Translations under genes and position numbers: made by a program
Part shown: piece by piece, positions 1-6,077 of the stretch
Layout of the letters: the number at the start of each line of letters is the position of its first letter
How positions within the stretch are numbered: position 1 is the first letter of the stretch
Source: Bryobacterales bacterium
Lineage (GTDB): Bacteria; Acidobacteriota; Terriglobia; Bryobacterales; Bryobacteraceae
DNA: 7,939 nt
NCBI GenBank assembly: GCA_025353235.1
Contig: JANXQZ010000747.1
Coordinates: 1-7,939 of the forward strand
Reading direction: 5' to 3'
The notes under the pieces: generated by a model
What the model was told of the DNA's origin: nothing
Seen by the model: only the letters and a program-made list of their open reading frames with translations
Databases searched by the model: none

Positions 1-302
1 AACAGCGCCTGTTCTACGTCGAGCGCCATGGCAGCATATTGCTTTGGCAGCGTCCTCCGGAAAGCCGCCGCATGGCCGGATTTTGGGAATTGCCGCAAGA
101 GGAACAACTTCCAGGCGCGCAGGTCGTGAGAATTTTGGGCGGCTTCCGACACACCATTGTGAATACCAACTACCGCTTTCAAGTGGCGGAGGTCACGGCG
201 CCGGATCCGGGCTTCGGATTTTCCTGGAGATCCAAAAAACAATTACATGAAATTCCTTTAAGTACTGCGTCGAAAAAAGCGCTGCGGTGTATATGTAAGT
301 AG
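1..302 (+). CDS. mutY: MutY-type A/G-specific adenine DNA glycosylase, C-terminal end only
   Basis: Partial gene: it enters from the left edge in the frame whose first complete codon is at 3, and ends at TAG 300-302. About 99 residues remain. They match the C-terminal NUDIX-like domain of MutY, which recognises 8-oxoguanine opposite the mispaired adenine that the enzyme excises in base-excision repair. Visible landmarks are a first strand (RLFYVERHGSILLWQRP), the signature AGFWELP, a HT..N..F strand region (GGFRHTIVNTNYRF) where MutY usually has H.FTH, and a closing W...L...PLSTASKKAL element typical of the family end. The catalytic helix-hairpin-helix domain and the iron-sulfur cluster cysteines would lie outside the window. 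A methionine-like TTG at 39 is internal, not the true start. The next gene begins 23 bases downstream on the same strand, so cotranscription is possible but functionally unexplained. Another NUDIX-like protein is the alternative, but the end signature favours MutY. Confidence 0.85.
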   Translation, partial: QRLFYVERHGSILLWQRPPESRRMAGFWELPQEEQLPGAQVVRILGGFRHTIVNTNYRFQVAEVTAPDPGFGFSWRSKKQLHEIPLSTASKKALRCICK

Positions 303-309
303 ACGTTTT

Positions 310-315
310 AGGGAA
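310..315 (+). promoter_or_regulatory. Ribosome binding site of the secreted Solibacter-type protein
   Basis: AGGGAA lies 10 bases before the ATG at 326 and is followed by an A-rich stretch. It is the clearest Shine-Dalgarno-like sequence on the plus strand of this window and supports the chosen start of the 451-residue protein. Confidence 0.55.
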
Positions 316-325
316 CCTCAAAAAA

Positions 326-1681
326 ATGACCAGATTCTTCCAGTTATTCGCGGTGGGCGGGTTAGCGTTCTGCCTGACCGCGCAGCTTGCGTTGGCCCAT
401 AAGGCCGGACCTGACCCCCGCCACACGGGCGCCCCCGGCGACGACCCGCAGGCCTGCGCCACCTCCGGCTGCCATACCGGCACCGCCCTGAACGCCGGCG
501 GAGGCAGCGTCGCCGTCACGTTCCCCAACGGGAATGTTTATACCCCTGGCCAGCAGCAGACGCTCACGGTGACGGTAGCCGACCCCAAATTGAAATTTTC
601 GGGCTTTCAAATGAGCGCCCGGCTCGCCACCGATCCCGCCAACGGTCAAGCCGGGGATTTCACCGCCCAAGCCGCCCAACTGGTTCTTTGCGACGACGGC
701 AGCTCCAAGGGATCGAAGGGTTGCGCGGCCAACGTGAGCATACAATTCGTCGAGCACAGCGTTCCCAGCACTACCGGGATTTGGCAGGTCACCTGGACTG
801 GGCCCGCCACCAACGTCGGCGATGTAATCATCTACGTCGCTGGCAATTCCAACACCCAGATGTCGACGCCCGACGGCTCCCATATCTACACCGCCAAGTT
901 CACTTTATCGGCGGGCGGAGGCGTTAAGCCCAGCGTTTCGCAAGCCGGCATCGTGAGCGCGAGCGCCTTCAATCCCAAGGCGGGCGTGGCCTCCGGCACT
1001 TGGCTCGAAATCTTCGGGAGCAATATTTCTCCTTCCACCCGAGGTTGGGGCGGCGCGGATTTCGTTGGTTCGCAGGCGCCCACCAGTCTCGATGGCGTCA
1101 AGGTTTCCGTCAATGGCAAGAATGCCTATGTGGATTTCATCAGCCCAAGTCAGGTGAATGTGCAGGTGCCGGACGACGCGGCCATTGGACCGGTACAGAT
1201 CATCGTCACGAATCGGGACGGGTCCAGCGACCCGGTGACGGTGGATAAAGCCGCATTAGCGCCCGCTCTGCTTGCGCCCGGAGCCTGGGACGTGGGTGGG
1301 AAGCAATACGTGGTCGCCCAACTCAGTGACGGATCCTTCGTCGCCAAGACGAATCTGATTGCGGGCTTGAAATTCCGGCCAGCCAAGGCAGGCGAAATCG
1401 TGACTATTTATGGGATCGGCTTCGGCCCCGTGAATCCCGGGACGCCCGCCGGAACGGTGGCGTCCGGAACCACAGCGTTGCAAAACAAAGCCACTTTCCT
1501 GTTCGGCCAGACGGCTGGCGATCTGGCCTGCACTGGATGTTACGCCGGACTCGCTCCGGGTGCCGTTGGGCTGTATCAGTTCAACGTTAAGATCCCGAAC
1601 GGACCCAGCGGAGACGTGGCGCTGACCGTCGATGCCGGGGGCGTCAGCACCAAGCAGACCCTGTTTATTACCTTGCAATAA
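326..1681 (+). CDS. Exported protein with Reeler-like domain and Solibacter-type C-terminal domain
   Basis: The 451-residue product has a clear Sec signal peptide: a short basic start, a hydrophobic core at about 8-22, and probable cleavage after ALA at residue 24. Residues 25-55 carry a short His-containing segment (H25, H33) and C44-x4-C49-H50. Residues about 60-195 form a beta-rich region resembling Reeler/'choice-of-anchor' domains, with a possible C122-C133 disulfide. Residues about 207-450 match the Solibacter C-terminal (TIGR03437-type) domain: GIVSASAF..., the LEIFGSNIS strand, VNGKNAYVDFISPSQVNVQVP, IVTIYGIGFGPV, and the closing YAGLAPGAVGLYQFNV. C402 and C405 could form a second disulfide. 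The protein should act outside the cytoplasmic membrane, and no C-terminal membrane anchor is visible. Function is unknown for the whole family. The start is chosen by the signal peptide and the upstream AGGGAA. The Cys/His motif could bind a haem or a metal, but this is inference. Confidence 0.85.
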   Translation: MTRFFQLFAVGGLAFCLTAQLALAHKAGPDPRHTGAPGDDPQACATSGCHTGTALNAGGGSVAVTFPNGNVYTPGQQQTLTVTVADPKLKFSGFQMSARLATDPANGQAGDFTAQAAQLVLCDDGSSKGSKGCAANVSIQFVEHSVPSTTGIWQVTWTGPATNVGDVIIYVAGNSNTQMSTPDGSHIYTAKFTLSAGGGVKPSVSQAGIVSASAFNPKAGVASGTWLEIFGSNISPSTRGWGGADFVGSQAPTSLDGVKVSVNGKNAYVDFISPSQVNVQVPDDAAIGPVQIIVTNRDGSSDPVTVDKAALAPALLAPGAWDVGGKQYVVAQLSDGSFVAKTNLIAGLKFRPAKAGEIVTIYGIGFGPVNPGTPAGTVASGTTALQNKATFLFGQTAGDLACTGCYAGLAPGAVGLYQFNVKIPNGPSGDVALTVDAGGVSTKQTLFITLQ

Positions 1682-1684
1682 GCT

Positions 1685-1930
1685 ATGAACATAGACGAAC
1701 GCATCACGGCCCTGACAATGAATCTCGAGCTGATGAGCCGGGAAAAAGCAGACGGCTGGCGCAAGCTTCAGGAGCAGGGTAGAGAGATCCACGCTCTACT
1801 CCGAACGGCCGAAGAACACACCCAGGGCTTGGATAAGGATGCTGAACATATCCGCGCCTTGGTGCAGATCGCGGAGATTCACGAACGGCTGCGCCCTTCC
1901 GGCACCGCCAGTTTTCCCGGTGAGTGCTAA
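1685..1930 (+). CDS. Small coiled-coil protein, 81 residues
   Basis: An 81-residue, highly charged protein starting MNIDERITALTMNLEL. It shows hydrophobic/charged periodicity through residues about 7-70 that predicts one long amphipathic helix or coiled coil. No signal peptide, membrane segment or catalytic motif is seen. I recall similar short proteins beginning with a [I/M]DERI.ALT..LEL pattern in Acidobacteriota, without known function. The ATG lies 3 bases after the stop of the upstream exported-protein gene and has no convincing ribosome binding site of its own, so translation is probably coupled. The TAA at 1928-1930 overlaps the leuS stop codon on the other strand. The pattern of hydrophobic residues and the tight spacing argue that it is real, but no homology search backs this. 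Confidence 0.65.
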   Translation: MNIDERITALTMNLELMSREKADGWRKLQEQGREIHALLRTAEEHTQGLDKDAEHIRALVQIAEIHERLRPSGTASFPGEC

Positions 1931-4371
1931 GCGGGCTTCACCACGATGTTCACCAGCCGGTCGGGCACCACCACCACCTTGACGATCTGCTTCCCTATCG
2001 TCAGCGGCTGAATTTTCGGATCGGCCAGGGCGAGCGCTTCCAACTCGTCCTTGCCCGTCCCGAAAGCCACCAGTAAACGGCCCCGCAGTTTTCCATTGAT
2101 CTGCAGCACCACCTCCGCCTGCGATTCACGCGCCAATTCGGCATCGTACATCGGCCAAGGCTGCTTGAAGACCGGGCCCGCGCGCCCCATCTCCTCCCAC
2201 ATCTCTTCCGCCAGATAGGGCGCGAACGGCTCCAACATCAGCACCAGTTTTTCGATGACGTCGGCGATCACCGGCCCGCTCAAATCGGCCTCGTGCGCGT
2301 AGAGTTCGTTCACCAGTTCCATGATCCCGGCGATCGACGTATTGAAATGCCAGCGCTGTTCGAAATCGTCGGTGATCTTGCGCAGCGTCTGGTGCAGTTT
2401 GCGGATCACCTGACGGTCTGCGCTGGTCTGCTCCGCCGGCGGCCCTCCCATGCGCTCTACGTTGCGCGTTATGAAGCGGTACACGCGCCCCAGAAAGCGG
2501 AACGCCCCTTCGGCCCCCGAATCGGTCCAGTCCATTTCTTTTTCCGGAGGGGCCGCGAACAGTTCGAAGATGCGCCCGATATCGGCGCCGTACTTTTCGA
2601 TCATGGAGTCGGCGCTCACCACGTTGCCCTTGGACTTGGACATCTTAAATCCGTCCTTGATAACCATGCCTTGGTTGAACAGGCGCGCGGCCGGCTCATC
2701 GTTGGTCACCAGTCCCAAGTCGCGCATCACCTTGGTCCAGAAGCGCGAGTAGATCAGGTGGAGAATGGCGTGCTCCACGCCGCCGATGTACTGATCTATG
2801 GGGAACCAGTAGGCGATCTTGGCCGAATCGAAGGGCGCACTCGAATTTTGCGCGTCGCAGTAGCGGTAGAAGTACCAGGAGGAATCGACGAACGTGTCCA
2901 TCGTATCGCTTTCCCGCTGGGCCGCCCCGCCGCATTGGGGGCACGCGACGTTCATGAATTCCGGGACGTTGGCCAGCGGCGATTTCCCCTTGCCGGTGAT
3001 CGCAATCCCCAGCGGCAGCACCACCGGCAAATCGCTTTCGGCCACAGGCACGATGCCGCACGCCGGGCAATGGACCACCGGGATGGGCGTGCCCCAGTAG
3101 CGTTGCCGCGAGATCCCCCAGTCTTTCAAACGAAACGTGATGGCGGGTTGGCCGAAGCCTTCCCGCTCCGCCCGCGCCCCCATCGCCGTGCGCGCTTCGG
3201 CGCTGGGCAGGCCGCTATACTCGCCCGAGTTTTGGAGAACGCCGTAGTCCAGATAAGGGACCGCGGGCAGCTCCCCGGACGCCGGCCCAATCACCGCGGC
3301 GATCGGGATCTCGTACTGCGTGCAGAACTCGAAATCGCGCTGATCGTGGCCAGGGACCGCCATGATGGCGCCGGTCCCGTACCCCATCAGGACGAAGTTT
3401 CCCACCCAGATGGGGACCCTCGCCGCGTTGAAGGGATTAATGGCGAAGTGCCCGGTGAAGAACCCTTCCTTCTCGATATCGCCCGGCCCTTTCGCGGCCA
3501 GCACGTCCAGCATGCGCTTGGCTTCGTTTTTCTGCGCCGCCGTCAGCAGGTCCGTCAAGGCCGGATGCCCCGGCGCCAAAATCAGCGCGGTCGCGCCGTA
3601 AATGGTGTCGATGCGCGTGGTGAATACCCGGATTTTGGAAGCGCCCTCTTCCATCTTGAAATCGACTTCGGCCCCTTCGCTGCGGCCGATCCAATTGCGC
3701 TGCATGGTCAGGACGCGGTCCGGCCAGTGGCCTTCCAGCTTTCCAAGTCCGTCCAGCAGTTCGTCGGCGTACGCGGTGATGCGCAGGAACCACTGCTCCA
3801 GGTCGCGCTGTTCAACCGGGGTCTTTTCATGCCGCCAGCAGCATCCGTCCACCACCTGCTCATTCGCCAGAACGGTGCCGCACTCGGGGCACCAGTTCAC
3901 CAGCGACTTCTTTCGGTAGGCCAGCCCGCGCTCCAGCATCTTGAGGAAAAACCACTGGTTCCAGCGGTAGTAGCGGGGATCGCAGGTGGCCAATTCACGC
4001 GACCAGTCGTAGCTGAAGCCCATGCGGCGATGCTGGCGCTTCATGTTTTCAATGTTGGACAGGGTCCATTCGTAGGGGTCGCGCTTGTTGGCGATGGCGG
4101 CGTTTTCGGCGGGGAGTCCGAAGGCGTCCCAGCCCATCGGATGCAGCACGCTGAAGCCGCGCATCCACTTGTAGCGCGCCAGCGCATCGCCGATGGCGTA
4201 GTTGCGTACGTGGCCTATGTGCAGAGTGCCGCTGGGATAGGGGAGCATTTCCAGCACGTAAAACTTGGGGCGGGAGAGGTCTTCCAGGGGCTTGTACAGA
4301 TCGGGATCTTGCGACCACCGCTCTTGCCACTTCAGTTCAATGTTCTGCGGGTCGTACGGCTTTTCCGGCAT
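1927..4371 (-). CDS. leuS: Leucyl-tRNA synthetase (class I, bacterial type)
   Basis: Complete 814-residue cytoplasmic enzyme that charges tRNA-Leu with leucine using ATP. E. coli LeuRS is about 860 residues. Visible parts in order: catalytic HIGH at 51-54 inside PYPSGTLHIGHVRNYAIGD; a zinc knuckle with C161, C164, C177/C178 and H181; the inserted CP1 editing domain with the threonine-rich TTRIDT at 251-256 and GTGAIMAVPGHDQRDFEF at 332-349, where the aspartates help discharge mischarged tRNA; a second Cys set C435/C438/C477/C480; DTMDTFVDSSWY from 489; KMSKS at 576-580; an alpha-helical anticodon-binding region to about 740; and a C-terminal domain with VVLQINGKLRG. ATG 4371 is chosen because the N-terminus fits the family; no strong ribosome binding site precedes it. 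It is transcribed divergently from the 106-residue gene and converges with the small coiled-coil gene. Nothing essential looks missing. Confidence 0.98.
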   Translation of the reverse strand: MPEKPYDPQNIELKWQERWSQDPDLYKPLEDLSRPKFYVLEMLPYPSGTLHIGHVRNYAIGDALARYKWMRGFSVLHPMGWDAFGLPAENAAIANKRDPYEWTLSNIENMKRQHRRMGFSYDWSRELATCDPRYYRWNQWFFLKMLERGLAYRKKSLVNWCPECGTVLANEQVVDGCCWRHEKTPVEQRDLEQWFLRITAYADELLDGLGKLEGHWPDRVLTMQRNWIGRSEGAEVDFKMEEGASKIRVFTTRIDTIYGATALILAPGHPALTDLLTAAQKNEAKRMLDVLAAKGPGDIEKEGFFTGHFAINPFNAARVPIWVGNFVLMGYGTGAIMAVPGHDQRDFEFCTQYEIPIAAVIGPASGELPAVPYLDYGVLQNSGEYSGLPSAEARTAMGARAEREGFGQPAITFRLKDWGISRQRYWGTPIPVVHCPACGIVPVAESDLPVVLPLGIAITGKGKSPLANVPEFMNVACPQCGGAAQRESDTMDTFVDSSWYFYRYCDAQNSSAPFDSAKIAYWFPIDQYIGGVEHAILHLIYSRFWTKVMRDLGLVTNDEPAARLFNQGMVIKDGFKMSKSKGNVVSADSMIEKYGADIGRIFELFAAPPEKEMDWTDSGAEGAFRFLGRVYRFITRNVERMGGPPAEQTSADRQVIRKLHQTLRKITDDFEQRWHFNTSIAGIMELVNELYAHEADLSGPVIADVIEKLVLMLEPFAPYLAEEMWEEMGRAGPVFKQPWPMYDAELARESQAEVVLQINGKLRGRLLVAFGTGKDELEALALADPKIQPLTIGKQIVKVVVVPDRLVNIVVKPA

Positions 4372-4433
4372 AGGGTTTGTGATGAGAGAAGGCGCTGCTG
4401 CGACGTTCAGGAGGATGCGAACCCTTCTTCTCC

Positions 4434-4439
4434 AATATA
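4434..4439 (-). promoter_or_regulatory. leuS: Possible leuS -10 element
   Basis: Read on the minus strand the bases are TATATT, a good match to a sigma-70-type -10 box, about 62 bases before the leuS ATG. No convincing -35 box lies 16-18 bases further upstream, so this is only a candidate. No T-box-like leader is recognisable in the short region between this site and leuS. Confidence 0.2.
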
Positions 4440-4472
4440 GCCTTTTCTAGCCGTGGAACCTTCAGGACGCGA

Positions 4473-4478
4473 GATAAT
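4473..4478 (+). promoter_or_regulatory. Possible -10 element for the 106-residue/HEPN cassette
   Basis: GATAAT ends 6 bases before the ATG at 4485. If it is a -10 box, transcription would begin at or very near the start codon and give a leaderless message. This would fit the absence of a Shine-Dalgarno sequence before the ATG. The -35 region is poor, so confidence is low. Confidence 0.22.
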
Positions 4479-4484
4479 CAACGT

Positions 4485-4805
4485 ATGCCGATGGTTCCCA
4501 GCTATTTCGTCAATCAAGCGCAGATCGCGACCGTCGTGGACGACGCGATGCGAAAGCTGGGCCCGGAAGCCGTTCGCGTCAGATACAACATTGGAGAGGA
4601 TTGGAGCGGGGACCCCGCCATCTTTTTCCGCATCGTTCTGTCGGATGCCGCCAGCACGGAAGAGACTCTTGCGGATGTGTCCGGTAATATCGCGACAATT
4701 TTATTCGATGAGATTCGCCCCCACGAGAATTGGGGACTGCTTCCTTATTTCAGTTTCCGCGGCGAATCCGAGCAGGCAAAGCGCAGCGACCCTGAATGGT
4801 CATAA
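4485..4805 (+). CDS. Unrecognised 106-residue protein, first gene of a HEPN-linked pair
   Basis: I cannot name this family. The protein starts MPMVPSYFVNQ and reads as helix (about 11-26), strand (28-38, VRVRYNIGED), strand (44-54, PAIFFRIVLSD), long helix (57-79) and strand (84-92, GLLPYFSFR), ending in a charged tail. It has no signal peptide or membrane segment and should be cytoplasmic. The alternating hydrophobic pattern and GEDWSGDPAIFF loop look like a real folded protein. The stop codon is 2 bases before the ATG of the HEPN-like gene, a spacing typical of coupled toxin-antitoxin or partner genes. The order and size would suit an antitoxin or partner role, but no DNA-binding motif is seen and the G[S/G]-x-DxD motif of MNT nucleotidyltransferase antitoxins is absent. 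ATG 4491 is an alternative start. No ribosome binding site precedes either. Confidence 0.72.
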   Translation: MPMVPSYFVNQAQIATVVDDAMRKLGPEAVRVRYNIGEDWSGDPAIFFRIVLSDAASTEETLADVSGNIATILFDEIRPHENWGLLPYFSFRGESEQAKRSDPEWS

Positions 4806-4807
4806 GC

Positions 4808-5289
4808 ATGGCGTTCCATGATGATCTTCTTCAGCAAGCGATTCAACTCGTAAATACGGAGCCTGAGAATCCAACACAAGCGAGCTTGCGACGAGCTGTC
4901 TCGACGGCCCACTACGCGCTCTTCCACCTTTTGATCAGCGAATCCGTTGCAAGTTGGAGCAAGCATTATCTAAGCGCAGGCCTTGATCGGGCGTTTGATC
5001 ACGCTACTATGAAATCGGCCTCCAATCGAATTCTAAACCGGCTCGTCTTTCCATTCGTTGACGAAGATATTGAAGTCGTTGCGAACCTTCGAGTGGTAGC
5101 AAGGCCTTCGCCCAGTTGCAGCCTAAACGCCACACGGCGGATTACGATAACATTACCTTCTGGACTCGCAAGGAAGCACTCGAGCAGGTGAAATTGGCTC
5201 AGCAAGCCTTTGTTAAATGGAATCTGATTCGAGACGAAGACATTGCTCGAACATTTCTTATTTCATTGCTGGCAAAAAGCCGCGGCTGA
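4808..5289 (+). pseudogene. HEPN-like helical protein gene, broken by a one-base frameshift
   Basis: Reading from ATG 4808 gives 98 residues of a HEPN-like all-helical protein, including R28-R29-AVSTAHYALFH (to H40), the pattern usual in the second HEPN helix, and FDHATMKSASNRIL at 63-76. After V97-A98 (codon 5099-5101) the frame runs on for 29 unlike residues to a stop at 5189-5191. The neighbouring frame from 5101 instead gives KAFAQLQPKRHTADYDN..., then EALEQVKLAQQAFVKW and 20 more residues to TGA 5287-5289, just what HEPN families show after this point (the [R/K]..ADY element). Adding one base in the AA run at 5101-5102 restores a 160-residue protein. HEPN proteins are often RNases in toxin-antitoxin and defence systems, but the activity of this one is not shown. 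The break is a real mutation or a sequencing error; no classic slippery heptamer is seen. ATG 4796 is an alternative start overlapping the upstream gene; 4808 fits MAFHDDLL starts better. Confidence 0.82.
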
Positions 5290-5316
5290 TAGACGTTTCT
5301 CTCAGCGCACTGCTTC

Positions 5317-6069
5317 TCAAAGCGGAATATTCATTGCTCCGCAAAACTCAACCATATCGGGCGCTAACGGAGCGCGATACCCAACCTCCCCGTCCTCCAA
5401 ACAGAAGACCAGTTCCGCAGCATGCAGCGCCTGCCGGTCCATCAGCAACTCCCGCCGCAACTCCGCAGTAAAGCCCGACTCGATAAACTTCAGCATCAAC
5501 GCCGGATCGCAACTATACAGCTTATCGCCCAGAACCGGATAACCGGCATGCGCGGCGTGAACCCGAATCTGATGCATGCGGCCCGTGTGCGGGGTGACCC
5601 GCACGAAACTATATCCGCCGCCATGCGACAAAGGCGAGAACTCCGTCACAGCCTCGCGGCCGCCTTGGTCAAGCACGCACTGGCGCGTAGTGTAGACCCC
5701 GCCCACCTCGCGCCCGAGCGGCGCATTCACGAGTAGCGGACCGGAAAGTGTTCCCTTTAGAATTGCAAGATAAGTCTTGCGCACGGCCCGATTGGACATA
5801 GCAGTGTGGAGTCGCACGCCGGTAACCCGATCTTTGCAAACAACCACGACGCCGCTTGTCTCGCGATCCAGGCGCACGGGCAGATGCACCCTGTCCAGCC
5901 CTAAATATTCGCGGCATGCCCCAGCCAGACTCGACCAAGGTCCAAACTTCGAAGGGTGACAAACCACCAGTCCCGGCTTGTCGAGAACCAGCACTCGCTC
6001 GTCCTCAAATAGTGTCCAGGCCTTCAGCTCAGCAGCTGTAATCTCCCACCCGCGTGCCGTGCGAGGCAC
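5317..6069 (-). CDS. RluA-family RNA pseudouridine synthase
   Basis: A 250-residue enzyme that isomerises uridine to pseudouridine in ribosomal or transfer RNA. Landmarks: LVLDKPGLVVCHPS at 27-40; the catalytic motif RLDRETSG at 66-73, with D68 as the expected nucleophile; conserved K98-T99-Y100; HTGRMHQIRVH at 161-171, where the family usually has HTGRTHQIRVH; GYPVLGDKLYS at 176-186; and RQALHAAEL at 212-220. There is no N-terminal S4 RNA-binding domain, as in short members such as E. coli RluA or TruC, so the exact target uridine cannot be told from sequence. The GTG start at 6067-6069 lies 6 bases after the rpsA stop, with AGAGG overlapping that stop. An in-frame TAG immediately upstream rules out an earlier start, and the next Met (residue 91) is past the catalytic motif. 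The tight spacing indicates an operon with rpsA and probable translational coupling. Confidence 0.93.
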   Translation of the reverse strand: MPRTARGWEITAAELKAWTLFEDERVLVLDKPGLVVCHPSKFGPWSSLAGACREYLGLDRVHLPVRLDRETSGVVVVCKDRVTGVRLHTAMSNRAVRKTYLAILKGTLSGPLLVNAPLGREVGGVYTTRQCVLDQGGREAVTEFSPLSHGGGYSFVRVTPHTGRMHQIRVHAAHAGYPVLGDKLYSCDPALMLKFIESGFTAELRRELLMDRQALHAAELVFCLEDGEVGYRAPLAPDMVEFCGAMNIPL

Positions 6070-6072
6070 TCG

Positions 6073-6077
6073 CCTCT
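6073..6077 (-). promoter_or_regulatory. Ribosome binding site of the pseudouridine synthase, overlapping the rpsA stop
   Basis: On the minus strand the junction reads TAG-AGGCGA-GTG: the purine run AGAGG starts inside the rpsA stop codon and sits 3 bases before the GTG. The distance is shorter than optimal. Ribosomes finishing rpsA would be placed to reinitiate here. Confidence 0.4.

Noticed and set aside
2293..4440. A 715-codon open frame antisense to leuS
   Set aside because: It is codon-registered with leuS, so its stops need TTA, CTA or TCA codons in leuS, which are rare in GC-rich genes. The protein is rich in Arg and His without any family pattern, while leuS is unmistakable.
4372..4484. 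T-box or other leader riboswitch controlling leuS
   Set aside because: Only 113 bases are available, shared with a divergent gene, and no T-box sequence, specifier hairpin or attenuator is recognisable.
4453..4821. A 122-codon plus-strand frame overlapping the 106-residue gene
   Set aside because: Ser/Arg-rich, no family pattern, and it overlaps in another frame a protein with good strand/helix alternation and gene-pair spacing.
5093..5106. Programmed -1 frameshifting in the HEPN-like gene
   Set aside because: The junction GTAGCAAGGCC has no X-XXY-YYZ slippery heptamer and no obvious downstream hairpin, so a mutation or a read error is simpler.
5271..5290. AGCCGCGGCT followed on the minus strand by five T's, as a terminator for the pseudouridine synthase
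   Set aside because: The palindrome leaves no loop of workable size, so only 3 or 4 base pairs could form. It also lies inside the reconstructed HEPN-like coding sequence.
5217..5542. Plus-strand frames across the end of the HEPN-like gene and the pseudouridine synthase
   Set aside because: They run antisense through the conserved pseudouridine synthase C-terminus and have low-complexity Pro/Ala/Ser/Arg sequence.
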